Origin: Arthrinium phaeospermum
Lineage: Eukaryota > Ascomycota > Sordariomycetes > Amphisphaeriales > Apiosporaceae
Length of the DNA: 64,000 nucleotides
Direction: 5' to 3'
Assembly (NCBI GenBank): GCA_006503535.1
Contig: QYRS01000010.1
Span: 2,108,001 to 2,172,000 of the forward strand
Below are positions 12,401 to 25,000 of the stretch, piece by piece (the stretch's first letter is position 1; each line of letters opens with the position of its first letter). The notes beneath the pieces were generated by a model that saw only the letters and a program-made list of their open reading frames with translations, was not told where the DNA came from and did no database searches. Position numbers and translations under genes: made by a program.

Positions 12401-14951
12401 GGCTCCCAGCCCTGGACCAGGGCAATCGTCATCTCTCTTCCCTTTCCCTCTCTCTTCCAACACCACACCTCACCCATCCCGCCATCCCCTTTGCCGGAGT
12501 CAGCAACCTTCCTCTCCTTTGATGCATCGGTTTCAAGAGTGACTCTAAAATAAACAACAACCTTACGTAGGTTAAAATGAGGATCATCGTCGCCTCCTCC
12601 CGCCTGCCCGTCCCGATCTGCCGCTCTGCTATCTCCGCGTTCTGATTTGACAACCCTGAAGCCTCTACTATATGTAGCATCGCGTAGTACCTACGAGGCT
12701 CTCCAATCCGCCGCCTGGATGAGTGCATTCTGGACTGCAGTTTTGCTTCTGCCTGTATCGTTGTAAGAATTTGTAGTCTGCCTAGGTCGCCTTAAGTATG
12801 GGATACCATAGCGGTTCTGAAGACCGGTCAGTATGTACGTGCGGCGTCACATTCTCTTATTACGTAGCAGCAGTCCAGCAGTCGCCCACAGCCAACAGCT
12901 TTGTGTCAACAGGGTATGACCCGAACTGCTGTATGCACACCTACACCCATATACCTTTACGGATCGAGCATATGCAACCCCACTGCATATCCCACGCCGG
13001 CGTGTACGCCATGACGAGAGCGCCGTCATCGTGTATCTACACGGCTCTGATCCCGATTCCTGACACAGTAACGCGGCGCCGTTGGTCAACTACAATACAT
13101 CACCAGCCTTCTCTCGCATCGTCGGTTCTGTCTCATCTATGTTGAGCTGATTATGTACGTCCCCCTATGCCCTGCACTACTGTCGATGGTAGATCCGCCA
13201 TCAGTATAGCCATCATGACCTCTGGGGAACGGTCTACCGACCGGTGGCAGCCCGCCATATACGGCTGGTCTAAGGGAGACGTTTCCTTAGACAATATGCG
13301 CGAACCCAGCGTCGGAGCGAAGTCTCCGAAAAGGCAGGCTTGTAGTCTACCTACTTAGGATGTTTCTTTCCGTCTGCACCTCCCGAACATGGACGACTAT
13401 TGCAGGAGGCTAGCAGTATCCTCAACGTCGCAAGAGGGTCGTATGTCAAGCCCGCAGTCTCTCATGCGAAATTGCGGGGGTTATGCCACCCTGCTGGCAA
13501 CTGAGCCAAGCGTATCCGAGTTTGTTCATTTCCCATTTGCTTATTTCCAATTTACTCCCATCAACCTCTTTCAGCGCGCGCGGGCGTTGGCACCCCACGG
13601 TGGGTGGCTTCGTGCCCTCTTTCTTCCGCTTGTACGCCCCACTCACCACGCAACGGGCTTGAATCAGGGCGGCAACCCGACTGACTCGGCCTGCACGTCG
13701 TGACTATGATTAGGAGTGTTTGCTTATATGAGACCTCTGCTCTCCTCTTCCTGTGCTCCATACAGCATTCCAACGGCTTCCTTCTCGCGTTCTTTCTCAA
13801 GTCCATCAACATTAATGGAAGGTCGTCCATTATTAGGTGGCGCTGATGAATTGCCCGCTTACGTCACAGCAACTGGACCCTGGAGCTAAATAATTTTCGG
13901 GCGTTCGGCTCAGTCGAGCCCCCCGCAACTTAGGGGGGGATGGGAAATGATTTTGCACCACACCGCCGAACTCGCTTTTCCGTCGAACGGCCATGGGGCA
14001 AGCCGCCCAAATTCATGCCGGAAAGACGATAGGCTCGCAATGCAAGATGCCACTGGAGACGTGGAACGGATTCTAGCGACGAAAGCAAGCGCTTATCTCC
14101 TTTCGGGCCACCTTGGTTCAGATCTGGCTGGGTCTCTGGGTCCCGCTAAGCCGCGGTCTGCCCGACTTCTCGAATTGCAACGACTTTTTGAAATCATGCC
14201 TAAAGCAGGCGACCAAAAAAAAACATGCGAATCGCTTTTTCCCACATGCATGGGCACACCGTAGTTGGAGAAACAACACAGCGTATTACCAATGCGAAAT
14301 CTCTCCTAGGCTTGACCGCCTCGTTTTCAGGCTGCGTGCCTTGTATGCCGAGCCGATGGAAAATCTCTCCGAGCCCTTTGGTTGCCCACGCCATGCAAGT
14401 TTCTGATACATATCTGCAAGCCTTCCATCTAGATAGCCACACACGTTTTATGCAGGATGCATGATGGAATGGTGCCTTGCTTTGTCAGATTCAACGTGGC
14501 CTAGCGGTAGGTGATTATCGGAGAAAAAACCTAGTCGGCTCAAGATGCGACAGAGACATTGGCTCGTCGGTTAGGCTCAGGATGTCGTGCCCAACTTCAT
14601 TCGACTGCACTTTCGGGGAGATATGCATCCACCCAAGTAATATTGCGCTCAATATGGCTAGCACTATCCAAAACCCAGATCTGATGCCCAAGAAGAATTC
14701 AGGGTTCGTCCGAGCTTTCCACATGGTGCATTCAACCCTGCCAGCATCCATGTTGTATTGTGGTGTGATCGCCTGTACTGAACCACGATTCTGTTGCCAA
14801 TCACGTGAAATGGATGCGACCCTCCACGATGTCAGTAACCTGTAGAGAAATAAGGTGGTCCAAAAATGAAAGGCCTCTCCCTCTTGTTTGGGAGCTTCGG
14901 CAACAAAAGAGATTGTTCAGGAATGAATACCCCTGAACAAGCTGGTGCTGA
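9494..14951. other. Gene-poor stretch upstream of the kinase
   Basis: No gene is supported in 5.4 kb. The first few hundred bases are presumably the kinase promoter and leader. Open frames up to about 115 codons overlap in both strands without family motifs. Simple repeats occur near 10.5 kb. No transposase or reverse transcriptase motif was seen. Confidence 0.45.
10510..10584. repeat. ACTGGG-type simple repeat
   Basis: Imperfect tandem ACTGGG/ACGGGG hexamers (10510-10545) are followed by TGGACTGGACTGG pentamer-like repeats (10561-10584). On one strand this reads as alternating Asp/Trp/Asn, which is not coding-like. It is a G-rich microsatellite. Confidence 0.7.
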
Positions 14952-15023
14952 AGGTCCGCCTGGGGCTCGAACCCAGAATCTCCTGATTCGTAGTCAGACG
15001 CCTTACCATTGGGCCAACGGACC
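14952..15023 (-). tRNA. tRNA-Arg (anticodon ACG)
   Basis: The minus strand folds as a full cloverleaf. The acceptor arms GGTCCGT and GCGGACC pair over seven positions with one G-T wobble. The anticodon stem TCTGA/TCAGG encloses the loop CTACGAA with anticodon ACG. Internal promoters are clear: A box TGGCCCAATGG and B box GGTTCGAGCCC. No intron is present in the anticodon loop and CCA is not encoded, as usual in eukaryotes. Position 14952 supplies the discriminator base. Confidence 0.93.
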
Positions 15024-17378
15024 TGTTTTGCTTATGATAGTTGTAACGTTATGGGAGTCTATGTTGGGCGACGGTTAATCACATTGGTTGGCGCACAAAG
15101 CGAGAGAGGACATCGTTGTGTTGGTGGGTGACGAAGTGCTGGTATGCCAAATAAAGGTCTTTGGTTCACTTCAGGTCGGGAAGGGCAAACCTTAGTGGTG
15201 GAAGTGGAGTAGCAGAGAAGGAACAGGGATATGGCACGTTGCGGTGCAGAACTAGGACTAGGGGGTTAGGAGGCTGATAGGTTTCCACCAACATAGCAAC
15301 ATCTGCAATACACATGTAGCAAACGAGCAGAGGTGATGTTTACATGCAAGTCGCTGCTGCCTCGACCAGACCAAGCAGCGCTGGCTCGGATATGCAAGAC
15401 ACTCAGTGAATGGTCTGGTCACCCCGATTGTATGGGGCGCCATCGAGCTGCACTTCCGCGGAACCCATGAGAGCCGTCGCCTTGAATGGGAGTTGAGCAC
15501 AGAGAACGATGGCGTCGACGACAGTGCCCCCCATGTCAGGCGTGTGGTTGGGCCGTCCAGTGCCCTTGCTTTGAGAGAATCTTGAAGTCACAAGTTAAGG
15601 AGGTGAAAAGGGGTTTGAATCTGTCTGCAACGGGCAGCCCGACAGCACTGCTTGATGTCAGCCTGACTCTGTTGTTCTATGTGTGGGAATGTTCCTTGTC
15701 GACTCGGATGTGCACTGAAGTCTCCTTTTTCTTACCTTGACCCTGTCTTGCCCCTGAGTGCCCTATGTACTCAACCCCCGACATGAACCAAATACTATAG
15801 CCTATGGCAAACATGCCATCCTTGCTCCTTTTCACCGTGCTATATAGTCTCTTATTTATACATTCGCTGCCTTTTCATTTGGTTCAGGTCTAAGCAGTAG
15901 CATATAACCTGCGAGGAAAGCTTCTTATATTTGTGTCATATACCACCTACTCTTAGGTTTGGTTACCTTGGTCAGAATGTATTAACGATCACAGATGATT
16001 CCTAAGTTGAAACTGTGCCGCAAGATATAGCAGAGTGTTTATTGTACAACCACTTCGAGCGACTCTTCTATATACTAAGACGCTTTCCACGTGCCGTGCT
16101 GCTGTTTCGCCTTTTGGTGTTCTTATATCACAGGGATCGGCGTACTAGACTGCATTTCTATGTCTCTAGCTAATTGGCCTACCACGATTCCTCTTCAGGA
16201 GTCTTGTTTGGGTCAGCTTCTACGATGATACAAGCCCAATATCGATGCTAGACAAGCGCATCTCGAGCTACATTTCAAGAGCTCGCTCCTTTCTCGTGAG
16301 ATCTGAAGAATAGCATGGTGAACATGTGGGCTTGGAATCCAATACAATCGTATGATGTTGCAGATCGTTTTTTGTACTAATAGCTGGGCTATAAGTCTTA
16401 CGTTAAGAATCTGTGTGACATTTGGATGGTGATAACGATCTCTTGGTCAGCCACAGACAGTTCAGAGCCGAAAGGGGCTGGTTGAAGAGGAGCCTCTGTT
16501 ATGTATAGCATAATGAGGATACAGAAAATGGTTGTAAACGGCTGCAAATGGCTGCTATCCTTAACCACCAACTCTATGTTCCCCCCTATAGACGAACTGC
16601 GAGAGATGTGACACTGCAAGTTTGATGAATGCATGTCGCAGGAGAAGGCACGAAGCTTTGGCTTCGGCAACAGACATGGAAATATCTTCTATGTATGGGC
16701 CAGCTGTGCACCCTGCTGAGTGCGTTTGATTTGGCCAGGCGTTCTGAGCTGGTGAGTTGCATATGATACCAAATCTCTCTGGTCATAATTCGAGTTTGTC
16801 AATTCAAAGCTCCATACATGCATTTACAACAAGTACTGGGCCCTCAGCTTGTGCTCTTACTAAAATGGAATGCATAGTTGACATATCGATTGAAAGTGAT
16901 ATTGATCTCCCAATCTCAAGAGCTTATACAACCTTTGTGGGCTGGGCAGGTTGGAGTGCTTTCAGGTCTGAAATGCAGTCAGTTATCAATGAAGCAATGC
17001 GAGGGCTTGCTGAGTTGGATTAGTTGGTACCCTAAGCAACTGAATAATGTACAAGTGTATGTAGCTACCACTCTGAAACATTCCAATCCTTGGTCAGCAT
17101 TTCATTTTTCTGGAAAGCTGAAGAAGTAAAATATGAAAATGGCAATCGCTTGTCAATGTATGTCACGAAAAGCAGAGCCTCATTGTGTGGGAAGCAGAGG
17201 CTGGGCGGGTCTGTGCTCCACTGGCACCTCTTTCGCGATCAGTTTTGATTGGCCATTGTCGCATGATGCTTTCCTACTGAAGGCCGAGCATCGCCACGTC
17301 GATCGGAATTGGATTGAAGCTGCAACTTTTGTCAATCTGTCATTGCAACGTATCGCGACACGTTGCCTTTGCTATCAC
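15024..17378. other. AT-rich intergenic stretch before GWT1
   Basis: From about 15.75 to 17.1 kb the DNA is clearly richer in A and T than its surroundings, and many TA steps are visible. No gene, RNA or transposon coding domain is recognised. The last few hundred bases lead into the GWT1 promoter. Confidence 0.45.
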
Positions 17379-17384
17379 TATAAG
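17379..17384 (+). promoter_or_regulatory. TATA-like element before GWT1
   Basis: TATAAG lies about 130 bases before the ATG at 17512. Between them is a C/T-rich stretch (17456-17473) of the kind that often precedes fungal transcription starts. Confidence 0.35.
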
Positions 17385-17511
17385 GCTGGCGAAATGTCTA
17401 TGGTTAGGTGACCAGCGCATGACCTTGCCAATCAATTGAACATATCTACATATTCTCCCTCTCTCGATTCCAGCTGTTTTGTCTGGCTCGCGCGCGCGAT
17501 CGAGCGACAAG

Positions 17512-19041
17512 ATGACGAGCAACGCATCCAATTCCACAAGCTACAAGCAGCTGAAGGAGGACTTCGTTTCGAACCTCTCCGGCGGCGAAGCTTCCGAGGT
17601 GAACTACGTGACCGCTGTCAGCTTCGTGGCGGTACTGCTTTGGTCCGTCCTCCAGACCCGACAATCTTTCTTCAAGTCCTACGGCCCGCTGGCCCTCCTC
17701 GTCGATTTCCTGCTTAACGTATGCGCCTTCCTGCTCGCCATCACGATCTACGCCGACAGGCCGTTCCTGCTCTCGGGCCTGCTGATAGCGCCGGCGATCC
17801 TGGTCTACGCCCTGCCGCCGAACATCGCAGCTCCCAAGAGAAAGCCGAAGCTGCCCCCGAGCGCGCAGTCCAAGAACAAGAACGGGAAAGATGCAGGGAG
17901 CGCGGCGGGACGGGGCGAGCTGAGCGTGCTCTCGGTCAAGCCCTTCCTCACACACTACCGCGGGTCTCTGATGATCATGACGTGCCTGGCCATCCTTGCG
18001 GTGGACTTTCGCCTGTTCCCGCGGCGCTTCGCCAAGGTCGAGACGTGGGGTACCTCCCTGATGGACGGTGGTGTCGGAAGCTTCGTCTTCTCCGCCGGCG
18101 TCGTCGGCGCGAGACCGCTGCTGAAGGAGCGCGCCGCAGGGCGTACTACTCCCTTGGCCCGGCGGCTTCTGGACTCGATGCGCCATTCGCTACCCTTGTT
18201 GGTTCTGGGTGTCATCCGGCTGCTGAGCGTCAAGGGCCTGGATTATGCGGAACACGTGTCCGAGTACGGCGTGCACTGGAACTTCTTCTTCACGCTGGGG
18301 TTCCTTCCGCCCTTTGTGGCCCTGTTCCAGAGCGTACTCAAATATGTGCCCAGTTACGCAGCCCTTTCCGTCTTGCTTGGCGTTGTTTATCAAGCAGTAC
18401 TCGAGACTACTCCCCTGAAGGCCTATATTCTACTTGCGCCGCGAGTGGATCTGCTGTCTAAGAATCGCGAGGGTATATGCAGCTTCATCGGGTACCTGGC
18501 CATCTTCCTTGCCGGCCAAGATGCCGGCATGTACATGCTACCCCGCAAGATCAACGGACGTAGTGCCTCGACCCCTGGCGCACAGAGGAACTCTCTGCTG
18601 TTGACCATGGCGGCCTGGACCGGTGTCTGGGCGGCGATGTACTACTTCGTTACCAATCCAGTTCGCGGGGCCGGCCTCGACGTCTCTCGGCGCTTGGCCA
18701 ACCTGCCCTACATCCTCTGGGTCGCAGCTACCAACAATGTCACGATTCTTGCGTTCTACGCCATCGACAGCTTCTGCTTCCCCGCATTCTACAATGCCAC
18801 CGATGCGCGGACGGAACGCGAAGCCTACCTGACGGCCACGAGCCGTGTCCTGCGGGCTTACAACCGTAACGGGTTGGCCGTGTTCCTTGTGGCGAACCTG
18901 CTGACGGGATTGGTGAACCTGACCGTGCCAACATTACATGTTGGGCCGGTGGGTACGATGGGTATCCTCTTGGGGTATGCCGCTGCGGTTACTGGTATCG
19001 CTCTGGGCCTGGATTGGATGGATGTCAGTATCAAGTTATAA
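17512..19041 (+). CDS. GWT1: GPI-anchored wall transfer protein 1 (GPI inositol acyltransferase)
   Basis: This single-exon gene encodes 509 residues. GWT1 acylates the inositol ring of GlcN-phosphatidylinositol in the ER, an early step of GPI-anchor synthesis, and is the target of the gepinacin/manogepix class. The protein is polytopic with a dozen or so hydrophobic segments. Family-like stretches include [15 protein letters not shown] near the N-terminus, [19 protein letters not shown], and the sequence around [19 protein letters not shown]. The C-terminal third keeps the segment [22 protein letters not shown] (22 residues, shown by its ends NREGI and GQDAG). The start was set at the first ATG in frame; the frame opens further upstream without one. 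Neighbouring DNA is gene-poor on both sides. A typical, intact gene. Confidence 0.95.
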   Translation: MTSNASNSTSYKQLKEDFVSNLSGGEASEVNYVTAVSFVAVLLWSVLQTRQSFFKSYGPLALLVDFLLNVCAFLLAITIYADRPFLLSGLLIAPAILVYALPPNIAAPKRKPKLPPSAQSKNKNGKDAGSAAGRGELSVLSVKPFLTHYRGSLMIMTCLAILAVDFRLFPRRFAKVETWGTSLMDGGVGSFVFSAGVVGARPLLKERAAGRTTPLARRLLDSMRHSLPLLVLGVIRLLSVKGLDYAEHVSEYGVHWNFFFTLGFLPPFVALFQSVLKYVPSYAALSVLLGVVYQAVLETTPLKAYILLAPRVDLLSKNREGICSFIGYLAIFLAGQDAGMYMLPRKINGRSASTPGAQRNSLLLTMAAWTGVWAAMYYFVTNPVRGAGLDVSRRLANLPYILWVAATNNVTILAFYAIDSFCFPAFYNATDARTEREAYLTATSRVLRAYNRNGLAVFLVANLLTGLVNLTVPTLHVGPVGTMGILLGYAAAVTGIALGLDWMDVSIKL

Positions 19042-22000
19042 TCACAGATACATCACCGATACGCCATCATCATGAATCAATTCAAACACTACTATTACTA
19101 CCTGCTGATTTGTCTATTGAAGTAATCATGTGACTTGAACCATTCTCAATGCAGACGGGAGAACGCCGAGATGGAACCTGGTAAAAGTACAAAAGGGGTA
19201 ATTCAGGCCTGCTCACGGAACCTCAAACTTGGCGGACAAGCTCCTTTGCAACTAAGCGAATGTTACGTGAGTGTCCAAAGCACTCGGGATTTCGGATGCG
19301 GCTGTGTCGAGGACATGTTGAAAGCACTGGGTTGGATTTGACCATGAACGACGACGCTCCCAAAACTGGCAGCACCACGAGCTCGTGCCGCATCTCCGAA
19401 GTCTTGGGACAGACCCACGAGGACATGCGAAGTATTGAAGCAGATCGATGGAGAAGGGAATTTCCAAACTATGACGGAGATCAGCAGAGCGCACGAAGCA
19501 GACGCCGCCGTGTGCGCCGGTCTCGACGACGGCTTGACCCGGATGGCCTCGATCGATGAACGTCAGCCTCACTTGGGGATCACGTGCTCGTATTCATTAT
19601 AACGTCCAGTCTACTGTAGATACTGTGGCAAGTAAATGCTTGCCCGATACCTACTCGTTGGATTCACGTCACGGGCCGCGCAAGCTCAGTGTAGTGTGTC
19701 CATATCGTTCGCCTCGAGGGTTCGTGACAACCGAAACCAGATAGAAAAAGGAAGAAGGCGCCGCATGCAGTCGGGTTACATGCATGCATGCATGTACGTA
19801 TAGCGAGAGTGCTCGGATAACAAACACGATTAACGTCCGGGATCAAGAAGCATGCATGGGTTCTTCTGAGACAATTGGGCAAGCAATGGTGCGCCATGCA
19901 GTCCATTTATTGCAACCTACCTGCGTCTGCCCGCGTATCCGTGCCTCTCCCGGCAAGCTGAACATGGCCCAAAACGCCCATGCTGCAGGCTTCCCGCGTT
20001 AGAGAATCGATTTTCTTGGGGGTTTGTGCTACCTTGGGGGAGGGAGTGGTGGCCAGCAGTTCTGCCAGGACCCGCGCACCTATATACGTATGTGACTTGT
20101 GTAGGACGACGGCCAGCAAGAGGCTTGGCTTGATATTGGGAGAAGAGGGGCAAGGGGGGAAGGGGGGCTAACTAGATTGTGATGCGGCGATAGGGCAGAA
20201 GGAACTACTACAACTGTATATCGTCAGCATCGCATCGATGGATACGAAAATAGACACATGAGAGCACACAGTACGGACAGGACTGGGGAAGCCCAAGGGG
20301 AAAAGATGGGGGCGACACGAGTGCTTGACTTTGACTGACTGACGGATGCATGCCGAGAGGCGGAAAGGCCATGCGACAATGGAAACAAATCGGCTCCCGT
20401 CTACTGATTCAGCTTCGTGCATGCATAAAGGGGCCAGAAGGCCGACCAGCAGGTAGAGAGGGCAGGGGGGCCCGACGGGCAAGAGAGCTCCTGGAGAGAG
20501 AGAGCCGGCATGTGGTTACATCACTTCCTGGGTTGAGTTTGGAGACGGCATGAACTTCATGCTGGGTGAGGGATGGGGAACCTTGAGAACATCGCCCGAA
20601 GCGCCGGCCTCAAGCGCCCGCCGTGTTGAGTGATTCCTTCTTTGTATGTATGGACTGTGCGGCAAGCGGTGGTTTGCGTGCGGCATTGAAGAGACGAGTC
20701 CCCACCTCTCGGCGATCTCGCGATATTTCGTCCCAAACCAAACCTTGCACAGACGGCTGTAAGCCAGTAAGATTGACTCGGGTATTGGCAATTCCTGGAG
20801 AGGAGGCGGGAAATCAAAGAGCTCCCCAGCGCCTCCCTCCCATCGCAATTTGTTTGTTCTCGAAGTTCGGCTCGGTGGAACCATATGTTTCATGCAAGGA
20901 TTGGACCTGCAGATTTAAGAGCGGCCGGGGGTTGCGGTGGGGTGGGGGAGGTGATATGCCATGAATAGCAGGGAAGGCAAGCGGCTAGCCTCTTTGCTAA
21001 GTAAAGTAGCCGCCGGTGTGTGTGTGTCGAGGGGTTGTCGTTCATGCCGAAGCGGACGGAAAAAGGGCATTGATCAGAGAGATCGGGATTCCATCATCAT
21101 CCTAGGGCAGACCGGCAAAAAGCTCCTGCCGGATCCTGTCCTGGCCTAGCTACTACCTACTAAGAGCTACTACACACATAGGCTAGGCGGGTAGGCTTGA
21201 CGTCGGAGGACAAAAGGCAACTTGGCCCTAGAAGTTTTCTGGTGGCTTGGAAGCGAAGGGCTGAAGGGCTCATCCTGGATCCCGAAAATGGAGGAGGCCC
21301 CGTCAGCCGTTCATCTCCGGCAGTCAATGCGAGATGGGGAATATGATGATGGACGGGGAAGAAGAATGCATCACCATGTCGTAAACTGTTACTAACAGCT
21401 GACGCGCAGCTTCTCGAAAAGCCGTGATACCGAGGAGAGGGAGAGTGAGAAGAGGGCAAGAGAAAAAAAAACAGGTTTATCTGGCTGGAGGCAACGAAAA
21501 CGAAGCCCGATGATGTTTTTTCTTCTTGTTTGTTTGTTTGTTTCCTTGGTGCTTTTGCGAGGCCTGGGCTGGCTGGACAGTAGCACCCGTTTAAGGCGTC
21601 CCTATTCTGTTGGCTCGTCCACGTGGTGCATGGGTAGTGGACATCCAGCGAGCTGGCTATGTGTACGTATCATACCAGCTGGGAGATAAACCACCCCTCA
21701 CATTGTAACCAACGATAATGGTATTGTAGGGTGCGAGACAGTGATGCTGTGGCTGTACGAAATAATATAAGGTTGACGACGATGGTGTGTTTACAAGTCG
21801 CAATATCAGAGCCTCGGCGAAGGGCCGGTCAAGGTCAATGCGTAGACGATGAATATCAACTTCTTTTCATGTCTCAAAGGGGGCCGCGTCAAATCGAAGA
21901 CCAACTTGTCAACAACGACCGTGCAGGGTTCTGAGGCATAGCCGTCCGTGGATGACATAAGCTGACATGACAGGCATGTGGCCCAGAGACATTGGATGAG

Positions 22001-25000
22001 GGACAAATCTTGTATCCAGGATTGAACCTTGAACGGACAGATGATACAGCTATGTACCGGCCTTGCTTCTGCAGCTCATCCTCATCAGCCGCCGCCGCTC
22101 CTGTTTCCCTTTGTTCGTGCAGGTGGTTCAAATAGGAACCGCATGCTTTGCCAGACCAGGCCACTCTAGTCAGCAATTCAAACAAAATGACGAGGTTGCC
22201 AGACCCCAGCCACTTTTTTTCGGCGTCTCCAGAAACGCCAAGCAGCTAAGGCTTCTTAGAGGTAATGTTCCTGGCGTACAATGTAATGCCCTTGTTCGCA
22301 TCGGGCTGGGAACCACCCAGTGGGGTGGATATGGAGATGGAAAAGTGCATCCGTGCCATTCCTACATGCCAAATGCCCGAGTCCTGTCAGATGAGCGACT
22401 TTTTCTCGAATATCACGACCACCAGTCAGTGCCGAATTGCGATCCAGCTGGGCGGACGTCTGGTCTTCCCATCCAGATGTGCCAACCGCGTTTGTCAACA
22501 TCAACACAAAGGGCGACGGAAGCGTGTCAAACAAACTCTGAGGCCCGTCCGAGCTTGACTCTCGGGAAGAGTAATTGCCATCTCGAGAAAGTGTCTAGGC
22601 TGTCGGGGTGTATCAAGCTTGCTGTGTGTACTCGGTACTGTACGTCGTCGTATGGCCGCCGAGGGTTGGTTTAAGCTTCCGATGTGGTCGGAGAGCCTTT
22701 TGCCCACCCCTCCAGAGTCATGGCAGACCTTTTTGTTTCTCGACTTTATTATTAGGTTCTCGGCCGTGGCAATGATGGGCACATGGCTAAAGTGATGTGT
22801 CTCGTATCTCACTCTCGCGTATCAGGGTTGACAGCACTGGTCCGTGTCCAAATCAAATCATGGTGGATTGGTCTGTCATCTCATCCCATATGTTCTTGTA
22901 GAGAGACTGCAGCTGAGCGGGAGGTAGGCGACAGCCCCTTGCTCCTTTTCAGCTGTTGATTACCGATAACGAAAATGAAAACAAATACCTTCATACTGGG
23001 TTGGCAAAACCGGTAAGGCTAGCAGTATGTGTATCTATCGGCGATTCGTGGCGAGGCACCGTTGCTTCTGTTTTGGAAGCCGGCCAGAGTTCAATAGCGC
23101 CGAGGCTCTCTCTCTCGAACCCGAAGCCAAGCCAGAACATCAACAAGGTGCGACTAGTTTAATGGGCGTGTGTAATGTGCGGGTGCATAGGCGACGAAAG
23201 ACCAGATCATGTGGGCTCGGCCATGCGAAACATAGGACGCTTTTGGGGGGTTGTCGCATACAAAAGTAAAGTGCGAGGAGAGTGGGTGGTTTGATTAGCT
23301 GGTCGATTGAAACGAGGTGCTCTGGCGGGAATGACTGTAAGACAAGGACAGCCTACTACGACAGCACGGCTACCGCGGGGCATCCCGTTTTCTTTCCTTT
23401 TCGCTAGATGGGTACAGGTAGGTTGAGTTAGGCCTACCGGGATTGAAAAGTACCTACCTACCTCCTACCCAGCGATGTGGAAGTGATGATCAGTGAGGTT
23501 CAAATGGATGATGCCCTAAGATGCGATGCAAAGCGATGCACTGCGATGGTAGGTAGGTAGCAAGCAGCATGCCGTGAGTCGTGCGCGACTTGACGGTTCT
23601 TGTCTGGTGCGGTACCTGCATCATCACCATCAATGCCATTTGATCAGTCAATCTCATTAGAGCACCCCTGTCGAACGGGGGGATATCTACATACAGTACT
23701 CCGTACTCGTAAGACCCGGACGGCGCATCTTTGCTTTCCAGCCAGCACGTTTTGAAGTATTACCATTCGCACGTACAGGCAAATAGGTAGTCCCTCATCA
23801 TGGATGCTCACGGCCCCCCTCTCCAGCTTCTAGTGGCAGTCGAATCGTTCTACGCGGCCGTCGTCGTAGGCAAGTAGGTACTTACAGGAGTCGACGACAC
23901 GCAGCTCACGAGAATGAAATCCACATTTGAACGCACCGGTCCCGGGTACGGCGGTACATGCGGTTGCAGGTGCAGGAGGTGCAGTAGGTACTGTACAGGA
24001 GGAGGACGTCCCCCTGCAGAAGTTGGTCGAACCGTTTTGGCTAATGGACTGATCAGTCAGGGCCCCGTCGTGCTTGGGTTCGGGTACAAAGTTACATTGA
24101 AAGGTAGAGGAAAGTGCATTTGCCATAAACACCCAGAGTTGATAATTTCCCCAAACCCACCCTGTCCAGGATTGTCTCTCGTAGGTTGCAGTGGTCTGGG
24201 AACTTGATACTTGGCTTTGATAGAATGAATGGGGTGACCCAGCCGTCTCGCCGTGTGTTTTCTTCTTCCTCGTCTCTTCTTCCGCGGTTAAGGGCCCGAC
24301 GGTCATGTACTGTATGGGCTGTGCTGTCTTGGACGATACCTGCCTGCTCGCTACTCTCCATCTCTCCTCTCCGTAGCTCCAGTCGGTTTGTTTAGTTCCG
24401 CCTGGTCGGTGGGTTCAGGTGCTGTATCGTAGATACATTAGATAGATAGATGTCCTTCACCTCGTCCGCCGCCTGAGATTCCCACCCTATCTTGGCTCTC
24501 CTGCCTTCCCTATCCCACCTCCAATACCACCATCGCAACGCAACGCAGCATCTTGCGTTCGGAGCCTCTGGTCGGTCCGCCATATTTTCTTGTTTTTCAC
24601 ACAAGACGAGCAAGGCCAGCCTTGCCGTGAGCCTGTAGAGGGAACATCATCACCGAGAGGGATACGGGAGATCATTTCATTTCACACGGTACGTTCGACT
24701 TGCTATTGATTGACCATTGGACGAACCGAGCGAACGAACTGCATCGGCAGCGACTCTACCTACCTAGACAATCCCCCTCCTGTACGCGAGAGTGAACTGG
24801 ACGGGTGTCGAGAAACCCATGCCAAGGCGAGATCGTCCACGGTCATCCGAGCTCACTGTCCAATATCCCACCCCTTGGAATTGCTGTCAGTTTCAGCAGC
24901 AGATTGTCCTCTGAAAAGTCGCATGACATATCCGCGTTGGCTGCCCGATGCGCATGCAACCTGCTCTGTCTGCTCTTCTGCAACAAAGCCGTCCATCTCG

